The notes beneath the pieces are model-generated. The model did no database searches, was not told the DNA's origin, and saw nothing but the letters and a program-made list of their open reading frames with translations. Of a stretch of DNA of 64,000 nt, positions 35,153-43,570 are shown in pieces (position 1 is the stretch's first letter; every line of letters begins with the position of its first letter). The translations under genes were made by a program, and so were the position numbers. The stretch comes from UBA4732 sp963823075 (GTDB taxonomy: Bacteria > Planctomycetota > Planctomycetia > Gemmatales > Gemmataceae): NCBI GenBank assembly GCA_963823075.1, contig CAWGKE010000002.1, forward strand, positions 62,001-126,000, read 5' to 3'.

Positions 35153-36560
35153 CTCTGCTGGACGAGGCGCGCGAGAAGGTGAGGCGCGAACACGCCCAAG
35201 CCAACGGCAGGGCCGGCGCCGGAGGCCCGCTCCTCGCGTCGGGCTTCCGCTTCGATGTCGCTCGACAGCCCGGCCCTGGACGCCCGCGACTACCGGCCGA
35301 GCTGGCTCGTCCAGGGCGTCGCGGTCAAGGATCAGCCCGGCATGGTGGGCGGCGGCAAGAAGCAGCTGAAGACCACCATCATGATCGATTACTGCGTGAG
35401 CCTCGGCAGCGGCACGTCCTTCCTCGGCGAGTTCGTGGTGCCGACGCCGCGGAGGACGCTACTGCTCTCCGGCGAGTCGGGCGAGTTCACGATCCAGGAG
35501 ACCGCGCGCCGGATTTGCAAGGCCCGCGGCCTGGCCCTGGCCGACGCCGGCGTGCTGTGGGGCTTCCGCCTGCCGCAGCTGTCCAACCCGCTCGACATGG
35601 CGGAGCTTCGCCGCGGGCTGGAACGGGAGAAGGTGGAAGTCGTCGTCCTCGACCCGCTTTATCTCTCTTTACTGTCCGGCCAGAGGGACCTGCAAGCCTC
35701 CAATTTGTTCGACGTTGGTCCGCTGCTCCTGAACGTGGCCGGCGCGTGCCTGGATGTCGGCTGCACGCCGTTCCTGCTGCATCATGCCCGCAAGAACGTC
35801 GCCGACCCCTTCGCCCCGATGGAGCTGGAAGACCTGGCCTTCTCCGGCTCCCAAGAGTTCGCCCGCCAGTGGATGCTGCTCTCCCGCCGCGAGAAGTACG
35901 AGTCGGGGACGGGCTCGCACCGGCTGTGGCTGTCGGCCGGGGGGTCGGTCGGGTTCGGCGGCTGCTGGGGGCTGGACATCGAAGAGGGTGTGGTGGCCGA
36001 CGACTTCACGGGGCGGACGTGGTCCGTCTCCGTCCGCCCCGCGGCCGAGGTGCGCGACGAGTTCGTCGAGCGCGGGGACGCAGTGAAGCAGGACGCCGAT
36101 GGCCGCAAGGACCGGGCGGACGAGGCCAAGGTTCTCGCCGCGCTGGACTACCTCACCGGGTGCGACAGGGCAGCCGGCCGCGACCAAGACGAAGGTGCAG
36201 GTGCAGGCCAAAGTGTCCTTCGCGCGCGTGTTCCGCGCCGTCAACCGACTGACCGCCGCCGGCATCCTGGAGGAAGCCGAGATCGAGGTCCGGTCGGGCC
36301 GCGGACGGGTCCAAACGGTGGTGGGCGTCCGCCGAAGACCCCCCGACAAACCGCTTAGCCCGATTGGCCCGACTATGGCCCGACTGTCGGGCCAATCCGA
36401 AGGCTTGGACATTGGCCCGACTCCCCCCCTTATAGGGGAGTCGTGGCCAAGCCAAACGCGAGGCCAAGGCAACGACCAAAGCCGAGCGCCCGGCGAGTCG
36501 GGCCAAAGCCGGGCGGAGGACGACGACAACCCGTTCCGGGCCGGAGACAAAGCCCCATGA
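35149..36560 (+). CDS. RepA/AAA_25-like ATPase, frameshifted twice
   Basis: Three frames form a protein of about 470 residues. It begins MTLLDEAREKVRREHAQANG; a break near 35255 leads into DYRPSWLVQGVAVKDQPGMV, then GGGKKQLKTTIMIDYCVSLG (a Walker A variant with the KxxLKT of plasmid RepA-type helicases) and VEVVVLDPLYLSLLSGQRDL (Walker B). A second break near 36160 leads into VSFARVFRAVNRLTAAGILE, a winged-helix end, and an acidic tail. RepA-like ATPases unwind origin DNA in plasmids and mobile elements. The overlap with the flanking genes (ATGA at both ends) supports a single operon. Confidence 0.75.
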
Positions 36561-36809
36561 ACGCCGCACTGACGACGCCCAACGCACCGCCTGGCCCCGC
36601 TGCTGGCCGAAGCCCGCCTGCGTCGCCGTCAGGCCGGGCCCGATTTCGATCCGCTGGCCGTGTTCTTCGGCTACCCGGGCTGTGGCGTCGGCTTCAAGGC
36701 CCGCCTGTCACGGCTGGTGGGATGGGATCGGGCGAGCGACCCGGTGCTGGGGAGCGAGGCGGCTTACGACGTGGTGTACGAGACGATCCTGGCGGCGCTG
36801 GAGGGATGA
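36557..36809 (+). pseudogene. Small hypothetical protein, frameshifted
   Basis: Starts at ATG 36557 overlapping the previous stop. After about ten codons the reading moves to a second frame with PLLAEARLRRRQAGPDFDPL, VFFGYPGCGVGFKARLSRLV and SEAAYDVVYETILAALEG before TGA 36809. The length is one base off a multiple of three, so one indel is needed. The second part has clear amino acid order and codon use but no known family. Confidence 0.5.
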
Positions 36810-36812
36810 GAC

Positions 36813-37082
36813 GTGAGCACTGCGACGCCTGACGCACCGCCGGTCTTCATCGGCTGGTTTCGACCCCGCAAGGGCCTGCCCTGGACCCGCATCGCCGAGG
36901 GGCCGGACTACGACACGACGCTCGGCCGGCTCGTGGAGGCCCTCAGCTCCATGCGCGGCGGCGACAGCGTCGTTCTCCGCGCCGCCGACGACCCCAACGC
37001 GCCGCCCCGGTTTCAGGCTGGCGGACGGCGGCTGCTTTGGCCCAGGAGACCCCGGTGGCCGTGCGCGAGCGATTCACCCTGA
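36813..37082 (+). CDS. Hypothetical protein (89 residues)
   Basis: It starts with GTG 36813, 3 bases after the previous stop. TPDAPPVFIGWFRPRKGLPW, then IAEGPDYDTTLGRLVEALSS and RGGDSVVLRAADDPNAPPRF look like a small alpha/beta protein. The last 15-20 codons overlap the next gene in another frame and read poorly, so the true stop may have been lost by an indel. Similar small proteins follow RepA genes in this type of element; function unknown. Confidence 0.55.
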   Translation: MSTATPDAPPVFIGWFRPRKGLPWTRIAEGPDYDTTLGRLVEALSSMRGGDSVVLRAADDPNAPPRFQAGGRRLLWPRRPRWPCASDSP

Positions 37083-37264
37083 CGCTGGAGGCCCTGCCGG
37101 ACTCGGCCCCGGCCGTCGTGCGACTTCGGCGGGTGATTAAGGCGCTGCTGCGGCACTACCGTTTCAGGTTGCTGGCCGCCAGCGAGGCGGACCCCGCCGC
37201 GCGGCGCGGCGTCGCCCAGGACCGGCCGGAGCACGCCGCGGCGGTCTCGACGCCTGCCAGGTAG
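37037..37264 (+). CDS. Hypothetical protein (75 residues)
   Basis: Starts at TTG 37037 or at a GTG a few codons on. VRERFTLTLEALPDSAPAVV followed by RLRRVIKALLRHYRFRLLAA is a compact helix-strand pattern with a basic middle, suitable for a small nucleic-acid-associated protein, but no family is recognised. It overlaps the previous gene by 46 bases. Confidence 0.55.
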   Translation: MAQETPVAVRERFTLTLEALPDSAPAVVRLRRVIKALLRHYRFRLLAASEADPAARRGVAQDRPEHAAAVSTPAR

Positions 37265-37286
37265 ACCGGGGGGGGGTGGTAGCACT

Positions 37287-37675
37287 GTGCCCGACGCGCA
37301 ACGGCCAAAATGCCAGGCCCAGAAGGCGGACGGGACCCCTTGCCGGGGGACCGCACGCCCCAGCGGTTTCTGCACCTTCCACGACCCGGACTTGGCCCAG
37401 AAACGGGCCGAGGCGCGGCGGGCGGGCGGCCGCAGCCGCAGCCGGGGGGCGGCTGTCCTGCCCGACGCGGAAGACCTGCCCGCGAGGACCATCGGCGACG
37501 TGACGGCGCTGTTGGCCGTCACAATCAACGACGTCCGGACAGGCCGCGTCGATTCACGCATCGCCAACGCCATCGGGTATTTATCATCCGTTTTGTTGAG
37601 GGCTCTTCAGGACGGCGAGTTGGAGGCGCGGCTGGCGGCGCTCGAGACGCGCCTGAATGCAGGGGCGCGACATGA
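37287..37675 (+). CDS. Zinc-finger-like hypothetical protein, 3' end uncertain
   Basis: From GTG 37287 the protein has a Cys-rich N-terminus: KCQAQKADGTPCRG and RPSGFCTFHDPDLAQ give C-x8-C-x9-C-x2-H, a probable zinc knuckle, followed by RAEARRAGGRSRSRG. The second half (IGDVTALLAVTINDVRTGRV, RIANAIGYLSSVLLRALQDG) is helical. In the raw sequence the frame runs on through the next two genes; a one-base indel near 37655, beside GGGG, would end it at the TGA of an ATGA overlap (37672-37675). Possible DNA-binding element protein. Confidence 0.6.
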
Positions 37676-37992
37676 CGCTGCGATCACGCCTCGAACAGCT
37701 GGAGCGCCGGCTACCGCCAGCGCTGGGCGATGCGGAGCGGATGCGGCTCGCGCGGGAGCTGCGGGACTACCGCGGCGACGACCCGTGGGTTCTGCGCCGC
37801 CAGGCCCGGCTCCGGGAGTTGCTCCAGCGCGTCCATATGCGGCGGGCGCTGCTCCGCGTGCGGGGCGAGCGGGCGGGCCGGGACGTTCCGCCCGGCGACC
37901 CCGAGCGCCAGCGCGTCCTGCTGCTGTCGCCCGCCGACCTCATGCAAACGTACCGGCTGGAGGTAGGCCCGCCGCCCTGGGAGGAGTCATGA
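37672..37992 (+). CDS. Hypothetical protein (106 residues)
   Basis: TLRSRLEQLERRLPPALGDA and RMRLARELRDYRGDDPWVLR form basic helices; the end SPADLMQTYRLEVGPPPWEE is more structured. It overlaps both neighbours by ATGA, so translation is coupled along this string. The LEQLERR helix is similar to the next protein (RLERLERTAA), suggesting relatedness or a shared coiled coil. No known function. Confidence 0.65.
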   Translation: MTLRSRLEQLERRLPPALGDAERMRLARELRDYRGDDPWVLRRQARLRELLQRVHMRRALLRVRGERAGRDVPPGDPERQRVLLLSPADLMQTYRLEVGPPPWEES

Positions 37993-38348
37993 TATCCCAG
38001 AACCGCAAAGCCCGGCTGGAGCGGCTGGAGCGCACGGCGGCGGCCCGGCCCGACGCGGCCGGCCCCGACGACGGCGAGGCTTATTCCCGCTGGCTCCACG
38101 GCGACGGCCCGGAGCCGCCCTGGCCGGCCTGCCCGCGGGGCTTCGACCCACTCGCATGGGAGTCGCGCCGCCTGCTGAGCCGGGGCATGGGCTTGCGGCT
38201 CCGGGGCGACCTGCAGGCTGCAGAGTACCCGCCCGGCATGCCGCGCGCGGATTGTCAGGCGCTGGACGACAACGAGAGCGCCCTGCGCATGGTTGCCGAG
38301 GCTTACGTGGCCCAGTTCGGCGGTGCGGCCGACGTGGGGGAGGATTAG
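37989..38348 (+). CDS. Hypothetical protein (119 residues), last gene of the element
   Basis: It starts at ATG 37989 overlapping the previous stop, with GAGGAG upstream. QNRKARLERLERTAAARPDA is a basic coiled-coil helix; the rest (GEAYSRWLHGDGPEPPWPAC, NESALRMVAEAYVAQFGGA) is acidic. No domain is recognised. After its stop there are 313 bases without a gene before an oppositely oriented SDR gene, which marks the likely right side of the element. Confidence 0.65.
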   Translation: MISQNRKARLERLERTAAARPDAAGPDDGEAYSRWLHGDGPEPPWPACPRGFDPLAWESRRLLSRGMGLRLRGDLQAAEYPPGMPRADCQALDDNESALRMVAEAYVAQFGGAADVGED

Positions 38349-38661
38349 GACGGGCACCCTCGCAGTGGCAGCGGCCGATTATACGACAAGACGGAGGGTG
38401 TATTGCTGATCCACCGGGCTATCATTCTCTACGACGACGCCTGACGACCTTTGCTCGCCAGCCGCGGGCGGGGATCGGGATGCTGGCGGACCCGAGCGGC
38501 CCAACGGACGTTTTACGTCGTTCGGTTCGATTCGCGGTTCGGTCTGGCACGCTCCGGCCGCTGCGACCTCCGCGCTTCACGCTATGACACGAATGTACCG
38601 CGGTGTGTCCGACCGGAGCGCGCTGAGGACCGTGGTGTGAGTGCGCATTCGGGTACTGCCT
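38349..38661. other. Gene-free stretch at the likely right end of the element
   Basis: 313 bases with no gene, tRNA piece or clear repeat. I compared it by eye with the tRNA-Arg and the DNA before the integrase and found no shared core that would mark an attachment site. Confidence 0.5.
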
Positions 38662-39408
38662 TCACAGTTGCGACCAACCGCCGTCCACGGGAAGTTCCGC
38701 GCCGGTCGTGTAGGTCGCGTCGAACGCGAGGAAGAGGACGGCCTTCGCGACTTCCTCCGACGTCCCCCAGCGCTTCATCGGGTTCATACCGATCATCTTC
38801 TCCCTAAGCTGGGCGGCCACGTCTTTATCGGGAAACGCTTTGCCGATGATCGGCGTGTCGATGGGACCGGGCGTCACCGCGTTGACGCGAATCTCCCGAG
38901 GAAGCAACTCAGCGGCGAGCGTCCGAGCGAAGGATCGCAGCGCAGCCTTGGCGGCTCCGTATGCGGCGTTGCCGGGCATTCCCTTGACGTTGGCAATCGA
39001 AGTCGTGAGGACAACAGCGCCTCCCCGGTTTATTAGCGGCGCGAGCTTCTGCACCGCGAAAAGCGGTCCCTTGGCGTTCAGGTTGAACATCTCGTCGTAG
39101 ACAGCCTCGGTCATGCTTTCGAGAGGCGCTCGGATGCTGAACCCGGCGTTGACGAAGAGCAGGTCGAAAGTGTCGAACTCGGCCTTCACCCGAGAGGCGA
39201 GGGCGTCGATTTCCGTCAACGAACGCGCGTCGCTCGAAACCACGAGGGCGTCCTTTCCAAGCTCTTTCTGCGCCGATTCCAGGCCGGCCTTCGAGAGACC
39301 CGTCACCAGAACACGCGCACCCCCATCGAGGAGCATCTTCGCCGTGGCGAGCCCCATGCCGCTGGTGCCGCCGATAATCACCACTTTTTTACCTTCGAAA
39401 CGTTCCAT
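38662..39408 (-). CDS. SDR-family oxidoreductase
   Basis: This 248-residue cytoplasmic enzyme is a classical short-chain dehydrogenase. It shows KKVVIIGGTSGMGLATAKML (NADP(H) binding), DLLFVNAGFSIRAPLE (NAG motif), VVLTTSIANVKGMPGNAAYG with catalytic Ser, AAYGAAKAALRSFARTLAAE (YxxxK) and VNAVTPGPIDTPIIGKAF. It should oxidise or reduce a small alcohol or ketone. Upstream on the opposite strand lies the decayed start of a TetR-like gene, mirroring the arrangement of the second SDR gene with an intact TetR gene. Confidence 0.95.
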   Translation of the reverse strand: MERFEGKKVVIIGGTSGMGLATAKMLLDGGARVLVTGLSKAGLESAQKELGKDALVVSSDARSLTEIDALASRVKAEFDTFDLLFVNAGFSIRAPLESMTEAVYDEMFNLNAKGPLFAVQKLAPLINRGGAVVLTTSIANVKGMPGNAAYGAAKAALRSFARTLAAELLPREIRVNAVTPGPIDTPIIGKAFPDKDVAAQLREKMIGMNPMKRWGTSEEVAKAVLFLAFDATYTTGAELPVDGGWSQL

Positions 39409-39439
39409 GTGAATTCTCCTTGCGACGCTGGGTTGCCTA

Positions 39440-39520
39440 GTGGATTTTGAACTGTTTGGTATGATAATCAGGCGCGGAGGCTGCGGTCAAGGGATTTGTA
39501 AACTAATTATTTCAAAATTC
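39440..39520. promoter_or_regulatory. Promoter/operator region of the first SDR gene
   Basis: TTTTGAACTGTTTGGTATGA and GTCAAGGGATTTGTAAACTA followed by ATTATTTCAAAAT lie between the SDR start and the TetR remnant. Both blocks recur in the same order upstream of the intact TetR gene (40629-40706), so they are likely operator and promoter sites for the local TetR protein. Confidence 0.5.
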
Positions 39521-39590
39521 CGTAGGACCCTGTGGACGACCATGTAGCTCCGCAATCGCCTGCTGATTCTGGTCACCGCGACCATTTCGC
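39507..39590 (+). pseudogene. Decayed 5' end of a second TetR-family gene
   Basis: Aligned codon by codon with the intact TetR gene at 40691, the sequence after the operator reads L-FQN-SVG-P-C-GRP-C-S against MFQNAGKPRGRPRS. The ATG has become TTA, two CGT codons have become TGT, and a stop follows at 39564-39566. A further match (TTCTGGTCA versus TTCTGGTCG) appears after a gap near 39570. This is a remnant of a duplicated regulator gene, not a working one. Confidence 0.6.
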
Positions 39591-39620
39591 CGCGACCGGC
39601 GCTCCTTCAGGACACCGCTC

Positions 39621-40580
39621 TCAAGTTGCTGCGGAAGAGAAATCGACGCCAGAGACCTTAACGACGGCCTGCCACGCGGCTTCCTGGTTGGCGCGATCGT
39701 GAAAGTGCGGGTGACGCATCGCCTCAATTGGGCCTGTGAGCTTCTTCGGCGCCGAGGCGAAGAATTGGCCCGAGACGTCGGTTCCGAACTCCGAGGCCTG
39801 GAGGTACCGGCGAGCCGCGGTCTCAGGAGTCTGGGACATGCCGGGGATGAGCTTCACCAGTGGAATCATCAGCCACTTCATGACCGGACCAAGGTTTCGC
39901 ACCGCCTTGGTGTCGGGCGCGCTACCGGGCGAGACGGCGTACACGGCCATGCCGGAAGGTAGCCGGCGTGCCAGCGCCGCCGCCCACCAAGCAACAATGA
40001 GCTTCGCGTCGGCATACGTCCGGTTGGGCTCGTACTTCACGTTCGGCCCGTTGCGCACCAAGGCTTCCACCGCGGCGCTCCGGTCACCCTGGTGATGCTT
40101 GGTTGCGAGGGCCGCCACGTCGGTGAAGCTGAACATGGGTACGTCCCCTCGGGCAGGTTCCGCGCCGGCGATAACAATCCGCGCGTTGGGGCTCAACAGG
40201 TTGGCGCGGAGCAAGCCGACAGTCAGTTGATGATGGCCGATGAGCGGGGCCTGAGCCGCCTCGATGCCCGCCGCAGTGAGTACGCGCTTCTTACCTGGGA
40301 CCATCCCTGCATTGAGCAGTAGGAAATCGATCGGCCGACCTCGCTTGACGAGCTCGGCGAGCGCGGACTGAACGCTGGACGGCGCGTCCAGCTCCAGCTC
40401 CAGCGGCGTGAAAACCTGTGTCTTGGTCTCAGCCGCGAGCTGAGCGGCCGTTTCCTGAACCCGACCGAGGCTTCGCCCGGTGACGATGATCTCGCGCCAG
40501 CCCTCTTTGGCAAGAGCGCGGGCTGCCGCATAACCAAGCCCGGAGGTGGTGCCGGTGACGAGCGCGATAGAATGCTCCAT
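39621..40580 (-). CDS. SDR-family oxidoreductase (319 residues)
   Basis: An SDR enzyme with a longer C-terminus. SIALVTGTTSGLGYAAARAL binds the cofactor, PIDFLLLNAGMVPGKKRVLT is the NAG region, NARIVIAGAEPARGDVPMFS replaces the usual catalytic serine strand, and RTYADAKLIVAWWAAAL gives the YxxxK. The tail PETAARRYLQASEFGTDVSG resembles the retinol-dehydrogenase-like branch. It is divergent from an intact TetR gene 110 bases away, with shared operator-like sites between them, so the regulator probably represses it. Confidence 0.93.
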   Translation of the reverse strand: MEHSIALVTGTTSGLGYAAARALAKEGWREIIVTGRSLGRVQETAAQLAAETKTQVFTPLELELDAPSSVQSALAELVKRGRPIDFLLLNAGMVPGKKRVLTAAGIEAAQAPLIGHHQLTVGLLRANLLSPNARIVIAGAEPARGDVPMFSFTDVAALATKHHQGDRSAAVEALVRNGPNVKYEPNRTYADAKLIVAWWAAALARRLPSGMAVYAVSPGSAPDTKAVRNLGPVMKWLMIPLVKLIPGMSQTPETAARRYLQASEFGTDVSGQFFASAPKKLTGPIEAMRHPHFHDRANQEAAWQAVVKVSGVDFSSAAT

Positions 40581-40628
40581 GAGTGTCTCCGTGGTGAAGG
40601 TCGAGTCGTGAGGCCAGGGCCGGCTTGC

Positions 40629-40712
40629 TAATTTCGAACTGTTCGGTTATATATTGGTGCGATGGGCATTGTCAAGGAGTTTTGAACTAAATGTTTCAAA
40701 ATGCCGGTAAGC
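40629..40712. promoter_or_regulatory. Shared operator/promoter region of the second SDR gene and the TetR gene
   Basis: TTTCGAACTGTTCGGTTATA is followed about 20 bases later by GTCAAGGAGTTTTGAACTAA and ATGTTTCAAAAT. TTTTGAACTAAATGTTTCAAAA is nearly palindromic and covers the TetR start codon, so repressor binding there would block its own synthesis. The same two blocks precede the first SDR gene. Confidence 0.5.
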
Positions 40713-41323
40713 CGCGTGGACGGCCGCGTAGCTTCGACGAGAGGGAGGCGCTGGAAAAGGCGACCCAGGTATTCTGGTCGAAGGGCTACGACGGAGTGAC
40801 GATCGACGATCTCGTCGCCGGGATGGGCGTGGGACGGCCGAGCCTGTATGCCGTCTTTGGGGACAAGCGGGCGATATTCTTGCGCGTCCTTAAGGCGTAT
40901 GCAGAACGGAAGGGCGCATCAGCCGCGAAGGCACTCCTCTCGCCACAGGCTCTTCGCGACTCGATCACGGGCTTTCTGAGGTACGCCGTCGAAAGTGCGA
41001 CCGAGAAAGGGTCCGCCCGGGGCTGCCTTATGGTTTGCGTCGCGCCGCTTGTGAACGACGCTGAGGTCCGGCGGTTCCTGCAAAACGCGGCCGCCGGTGG
41101 CGCCGCGCTGGTGGGAGGTCGTTTCCGGGACGCAATCATCGCTGGAGAAATCCCGTCCGACTTTCCTGTGGCCGTGCGCGCGATCCAAGTCACGGATTTT
41201 GCTCGTGGCCTTACCATGCGTGCGCAGATAGGCACGCCGCGCAAGACGCTTCTCAGGGATGCCGAGGAAGCGGCCGACTTGGTGCTCCTGTCGCGCCGTG
41301 GAAATGCGGCGCCAGAAAGTTGA
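40691..41323 (+). CDS. TetR/AcrR-family transcriptional regulator
   Basis: The protein has 210 residues. It begins with a basic stretch (FQNAGKPRGRPRSFDEREAL) and a TetR helix-turn-helix (EKATQVFWSKGYDGVTIDDL, GVGRPSLYAVFGDKRAIFLR). The C-terminal domain matches the AcrR_C/TetR_C_16-like group (GSARGCLMVCVAPLVNDAEV), which senses small reactive or toxic compounds in related regulators. It is divergent from an SDR oxidoreductase; the start codon itself lies in a palindrome, suggesting autorepression. Confidence 0.95.
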   Translation: MFQNAGKPRGRPRSFDEREALEKATQVFWSKGYDGVTIDDLVAGMGVGRPSLYAVFGDKRAIFLRVLKAYAERKGASAAKALLSPQALRDSITGFLRYAVESATEKGSARGCLMVCVAPLVNDAEVRRFLQNAAAGGAALVGGRFRDAIIAGEIPSDFPVAVRAIQVTDFARGLTMRAQIGTPRKTLLRDAEEAADLVLLSRRGNAAPES

Positions 41324-41329
41324 CGCCGG

Positions 41330-41506
41330 ATGCGTGAAGGTTGCAGCGTAGCGCTCATGGGTCTCCTGCTCGACACGATCCACGATTGGGGGCTGAGACT
41401 CCGGGTGGTCTTTACCATCTTCGCACTCTGCATGGTGACGGCCCTGGTCCTCGTTCAGCGAGGAATGACCGCAGCGAAGCCCGCTGTGCCGGGAGGGGAA
41501 CAATAG
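41330..41506 (+). CDS. Small membrane protein (58 residues)
   Basis: The frame from ATG 41330 (or ATG 41357) to TAG encodes a protein with one strong hydrophobic helix, LRVVFTIFALCMVTALVLVQ, preceded by LLLDTIHDWG and followed by a short polar tail (AAKPAVPGGEQ). It starts 6 bases after the TetR stop, so it may be co-transcribed. It could be a genuine one-helix protein or the last helix of a lost transporter; no family is recognised. Confidence 0.45.
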   Translation: MREGCSVALMGLLLDTIHDWGLRLRVVFTIFALCMVTALVLVQRGMTAAKPAVPGGEQ

Positions 41507-41576
41507 GCCGCCTGCCGATGTGCCCGGACGAGCCCAACCCTTAGCGTGCAATTTTGTCCGTTCCGAGGAGTGACCT

Positions 41577-41816
41577 CTAATGTAGGTATCCATCAGCCGG
41601 GCCAGGGTGACGCAGGGAAGCATCCTCGTAACGACGGAAAGCGAACACCGCTTGGTTTATCCGTTCGGTATTGATCACCTTGAGCTTCACAAGCAGGTGG
41701 AAGTCGGTCACTGTCAGGTTAGTTACGGACGGCAACAATTTCGGAAAAAATTGGATCGAGTTGTGTCCAGAATCTCCCCTAGCCTCGATTTCCACGGTCC
41801 TGAGTTCGGTTAACAA
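41577..41816 (-). pseudogene. Coding-like remnant beside a transposase gene
   Basis: A 79-codon frame whose last 45 codons read convincingly (FHLLVKLKVINTERINQAVF, then RRYEDASLRHPGPADGYLH). The first 30 codons are less gene-like and abut the transposase gene. It may be the C-terminal part of a gene cut by the insertion. It is not recognised. Confidence 0.3.
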
Positions 41817-41831
41817 AAGCGACCTGTGGGG

Positions 41832-43543
41832 TCAGGAAAACCGGAGGGCCAGACGCTTGTCGCCGAACCAGGGCATCGGGGTCGGCTCATCCGCGAGTCC
41901 CGACGCGACGAGGAAGGGATTATGAGCCCGCTTGTCCAAGGTGACGACGACTTCGTGTTCCCGAACATCGACGGTCGCCGACACGTCCAGCAGGTTGCGG
42001 AAGATCTTCTTGGCCGTGGCCTGCTGGTACTCTCGGCCAATGCGGTCGGCCAGCAGGCGATACAGGGCGCTGGCCATGAGGGTGATCTGCAAGTCGAAGT
42101 CCACCTTCAGGCCGATCATGGACGACAGGGCGTCGATGTGAAAGAACTGGACGGCCTCCGAGATGCCGTTCTCGATCAGCATGCGTTGGGCATAGCGCGT
42201 CACCAGCTTGGGGCAACCGGCTCGGAGGTTGTTGGTCAGAAGGATGGTCGGCTCCTCGTGGCCAAGATCGATCACGGTGATTTGCCGCACTTGGCCGGCG
42301 TAACCGGGAAGCGGAACGCGTTCGTCCAGGACGCGGGGCGTGCGGAAGACGCGGGTCAGGGAGGGCAAGGTGATGCGTCGCCAGGCCGACGCCGGCAGGC
42401 TCCAGATGCGGCCCAGCATGGGCCGCGTGCGGCGTCGGAGCGTGAGGAAGCCAATGCCGCGTTGGTTCAACTGGTGAAGGTGTTCGTAAGTGGTCAGTTG
42501 CGAATCGAAGACCAGTTCGACGGGCGGCCTGCCGGTGCGTTCTTGCCAGAAGTCGGCGAAGCGAAGGATTTCGGCCGCCTTCTGGTCTTTGGGGATGCCG
42601 GCGTGCGCGTAGCACAGGACGCGGGCGGCGGCGTCGCGGGCCAGGAACACCAGCACGCCCTGCTGGGCGCGGCTGCGGCTGGAAATGTAGTGTTTTTCCA
42701 GCGGTTCTTCCTGGGCGTTGGCGGGCACGGAGTGGAAATCGAGATCGATGGAATCGCCGCGCGGCAGTCCGGCTCGCCGCACCTCGTCGAACCAGGCGGC
42801 CATGAGCCGGACCACGGCTCGGTGATCGACGCGTGAACTGTAGCTGGCCAGGTAGGAGCGTTTGGGCACGACGTTGAGGCCGGCGAACAGGGCGATGCCC
42901 TGGTCGCAAACCAGATCCATGACGTGGCTCTTACGTTCCGTGCCGACGAGTTTGAGCGCCAGCAGAGTGCGCAGGGCCTGCTCGGCGGGAACCATCTGCG
43001 ACCCGGGGAGATCGGCCTGGCGCAGCACTTCGGCCAGGCGGATGTTGTTCAGGAGCGGCGACGAAGAAGAAGAGGCCGCCGAGGCGGGTGCGGAACGAGC
43101 GGGGTTGCAGGCTCAAGGTCCGCACGTCGGCCGTGGCCTGGGTTCCCGGCCGGAGCGCTGCGGGACGTTCTTCATCGAGGCGGCGCGGCAAGCGGGCGAA
43201 GCCTTCCTCGCGCAACAGGACGGCGAGAGCATTGATACTGATGGCGTGTCCGGCGAGGGCCAGTTCGCGCCGGATGTCGTAGACGGAGAGATTGCGTTTG
43301 CGCATGGCCACGACGAGTTCGCGTACCCGATCGCGGACAGGGGCGAATCGCGGCCCATGACTGGACGGACTGGAAGAAGCGGATCTGCTTATCGGGGTCA
43401 TGGCGGAACTGGTGACAGAGGACGCGGAAGGAACCCGGCGCGTAGCCGAAGCGGCGGGCGACCTCCAGGGAAGGACGGCCATCGACGAAGTAGGCGCGGA
43501 AGGCCTCGTATTGTCGGTGCAGAGGGTTTTCGGGTGGTGTCAT
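41832..43543 (-). pseudogene. IS4-superfamily DDE transposase, frameshifted twice
   Basis: Three frames combine. From 43543: MTPPENPLHRQYEAFRAYFV and SLEVARRFGYAPGSFRVLCH (helix-turn-helix); then RVRELVVAMRKRNLSVYDIR and AISINALAVLLREEGFARLP (second HTH); then from about 43060 the catalytic part. There IDLDFHSVPANAQEEPLEKH (D), VELVFDSQLTTYEHLHQLNQ (D) and AQRMLIENGISEAVQFFHID (E) mark a DDE nuclease of the IS4 type. Breaks lie near 43400 and 43060 (beside GAAGAAGAA). As written it cannot make transposase. Confidence 0.75.
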
Positions 43544-43570
43544 ACTTGAGTTGCCGCGCATAGAAGTATA

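Larger units (their letters stand above)
31640..38350. mobile_element. Putative integrative element next to tRNA-Arg (limits approximate)
   Basis: From the tRNA onward, eleven closely packed plus-strand genes are all of mobile or unknown type: a tyrosine integrase, small helix-turn-helix proteins, a RepA-like ATPase and several short proteins with ATGA or similar overlaps. Genes on either side (LEPR surface protein, SDR oxidoreductases) are of ordinary type. I found no direct repeat of the tRNA at the right side, so the boundary near 38350 is set only by the end of the gene string. No conjugation genes or capsid genes are present, so any movement would depend on a helper. Confidence 0.6.

Noticed and set aside
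37287..38348. A single 353-codon gene spanning the zinc-finger-like protein and the last element gene
   Set aside because: The middle part is out-of-frame sequence of the intact gene 37672-37992, and ATGA overlaps show three separate genes.
38349..38661. An attachment-site repeat of tRNA-Arg at the right side of the element
   Set aside because: I looked for shared 10-base or longer stretches with the tRNA and its flanks and found none by eye.
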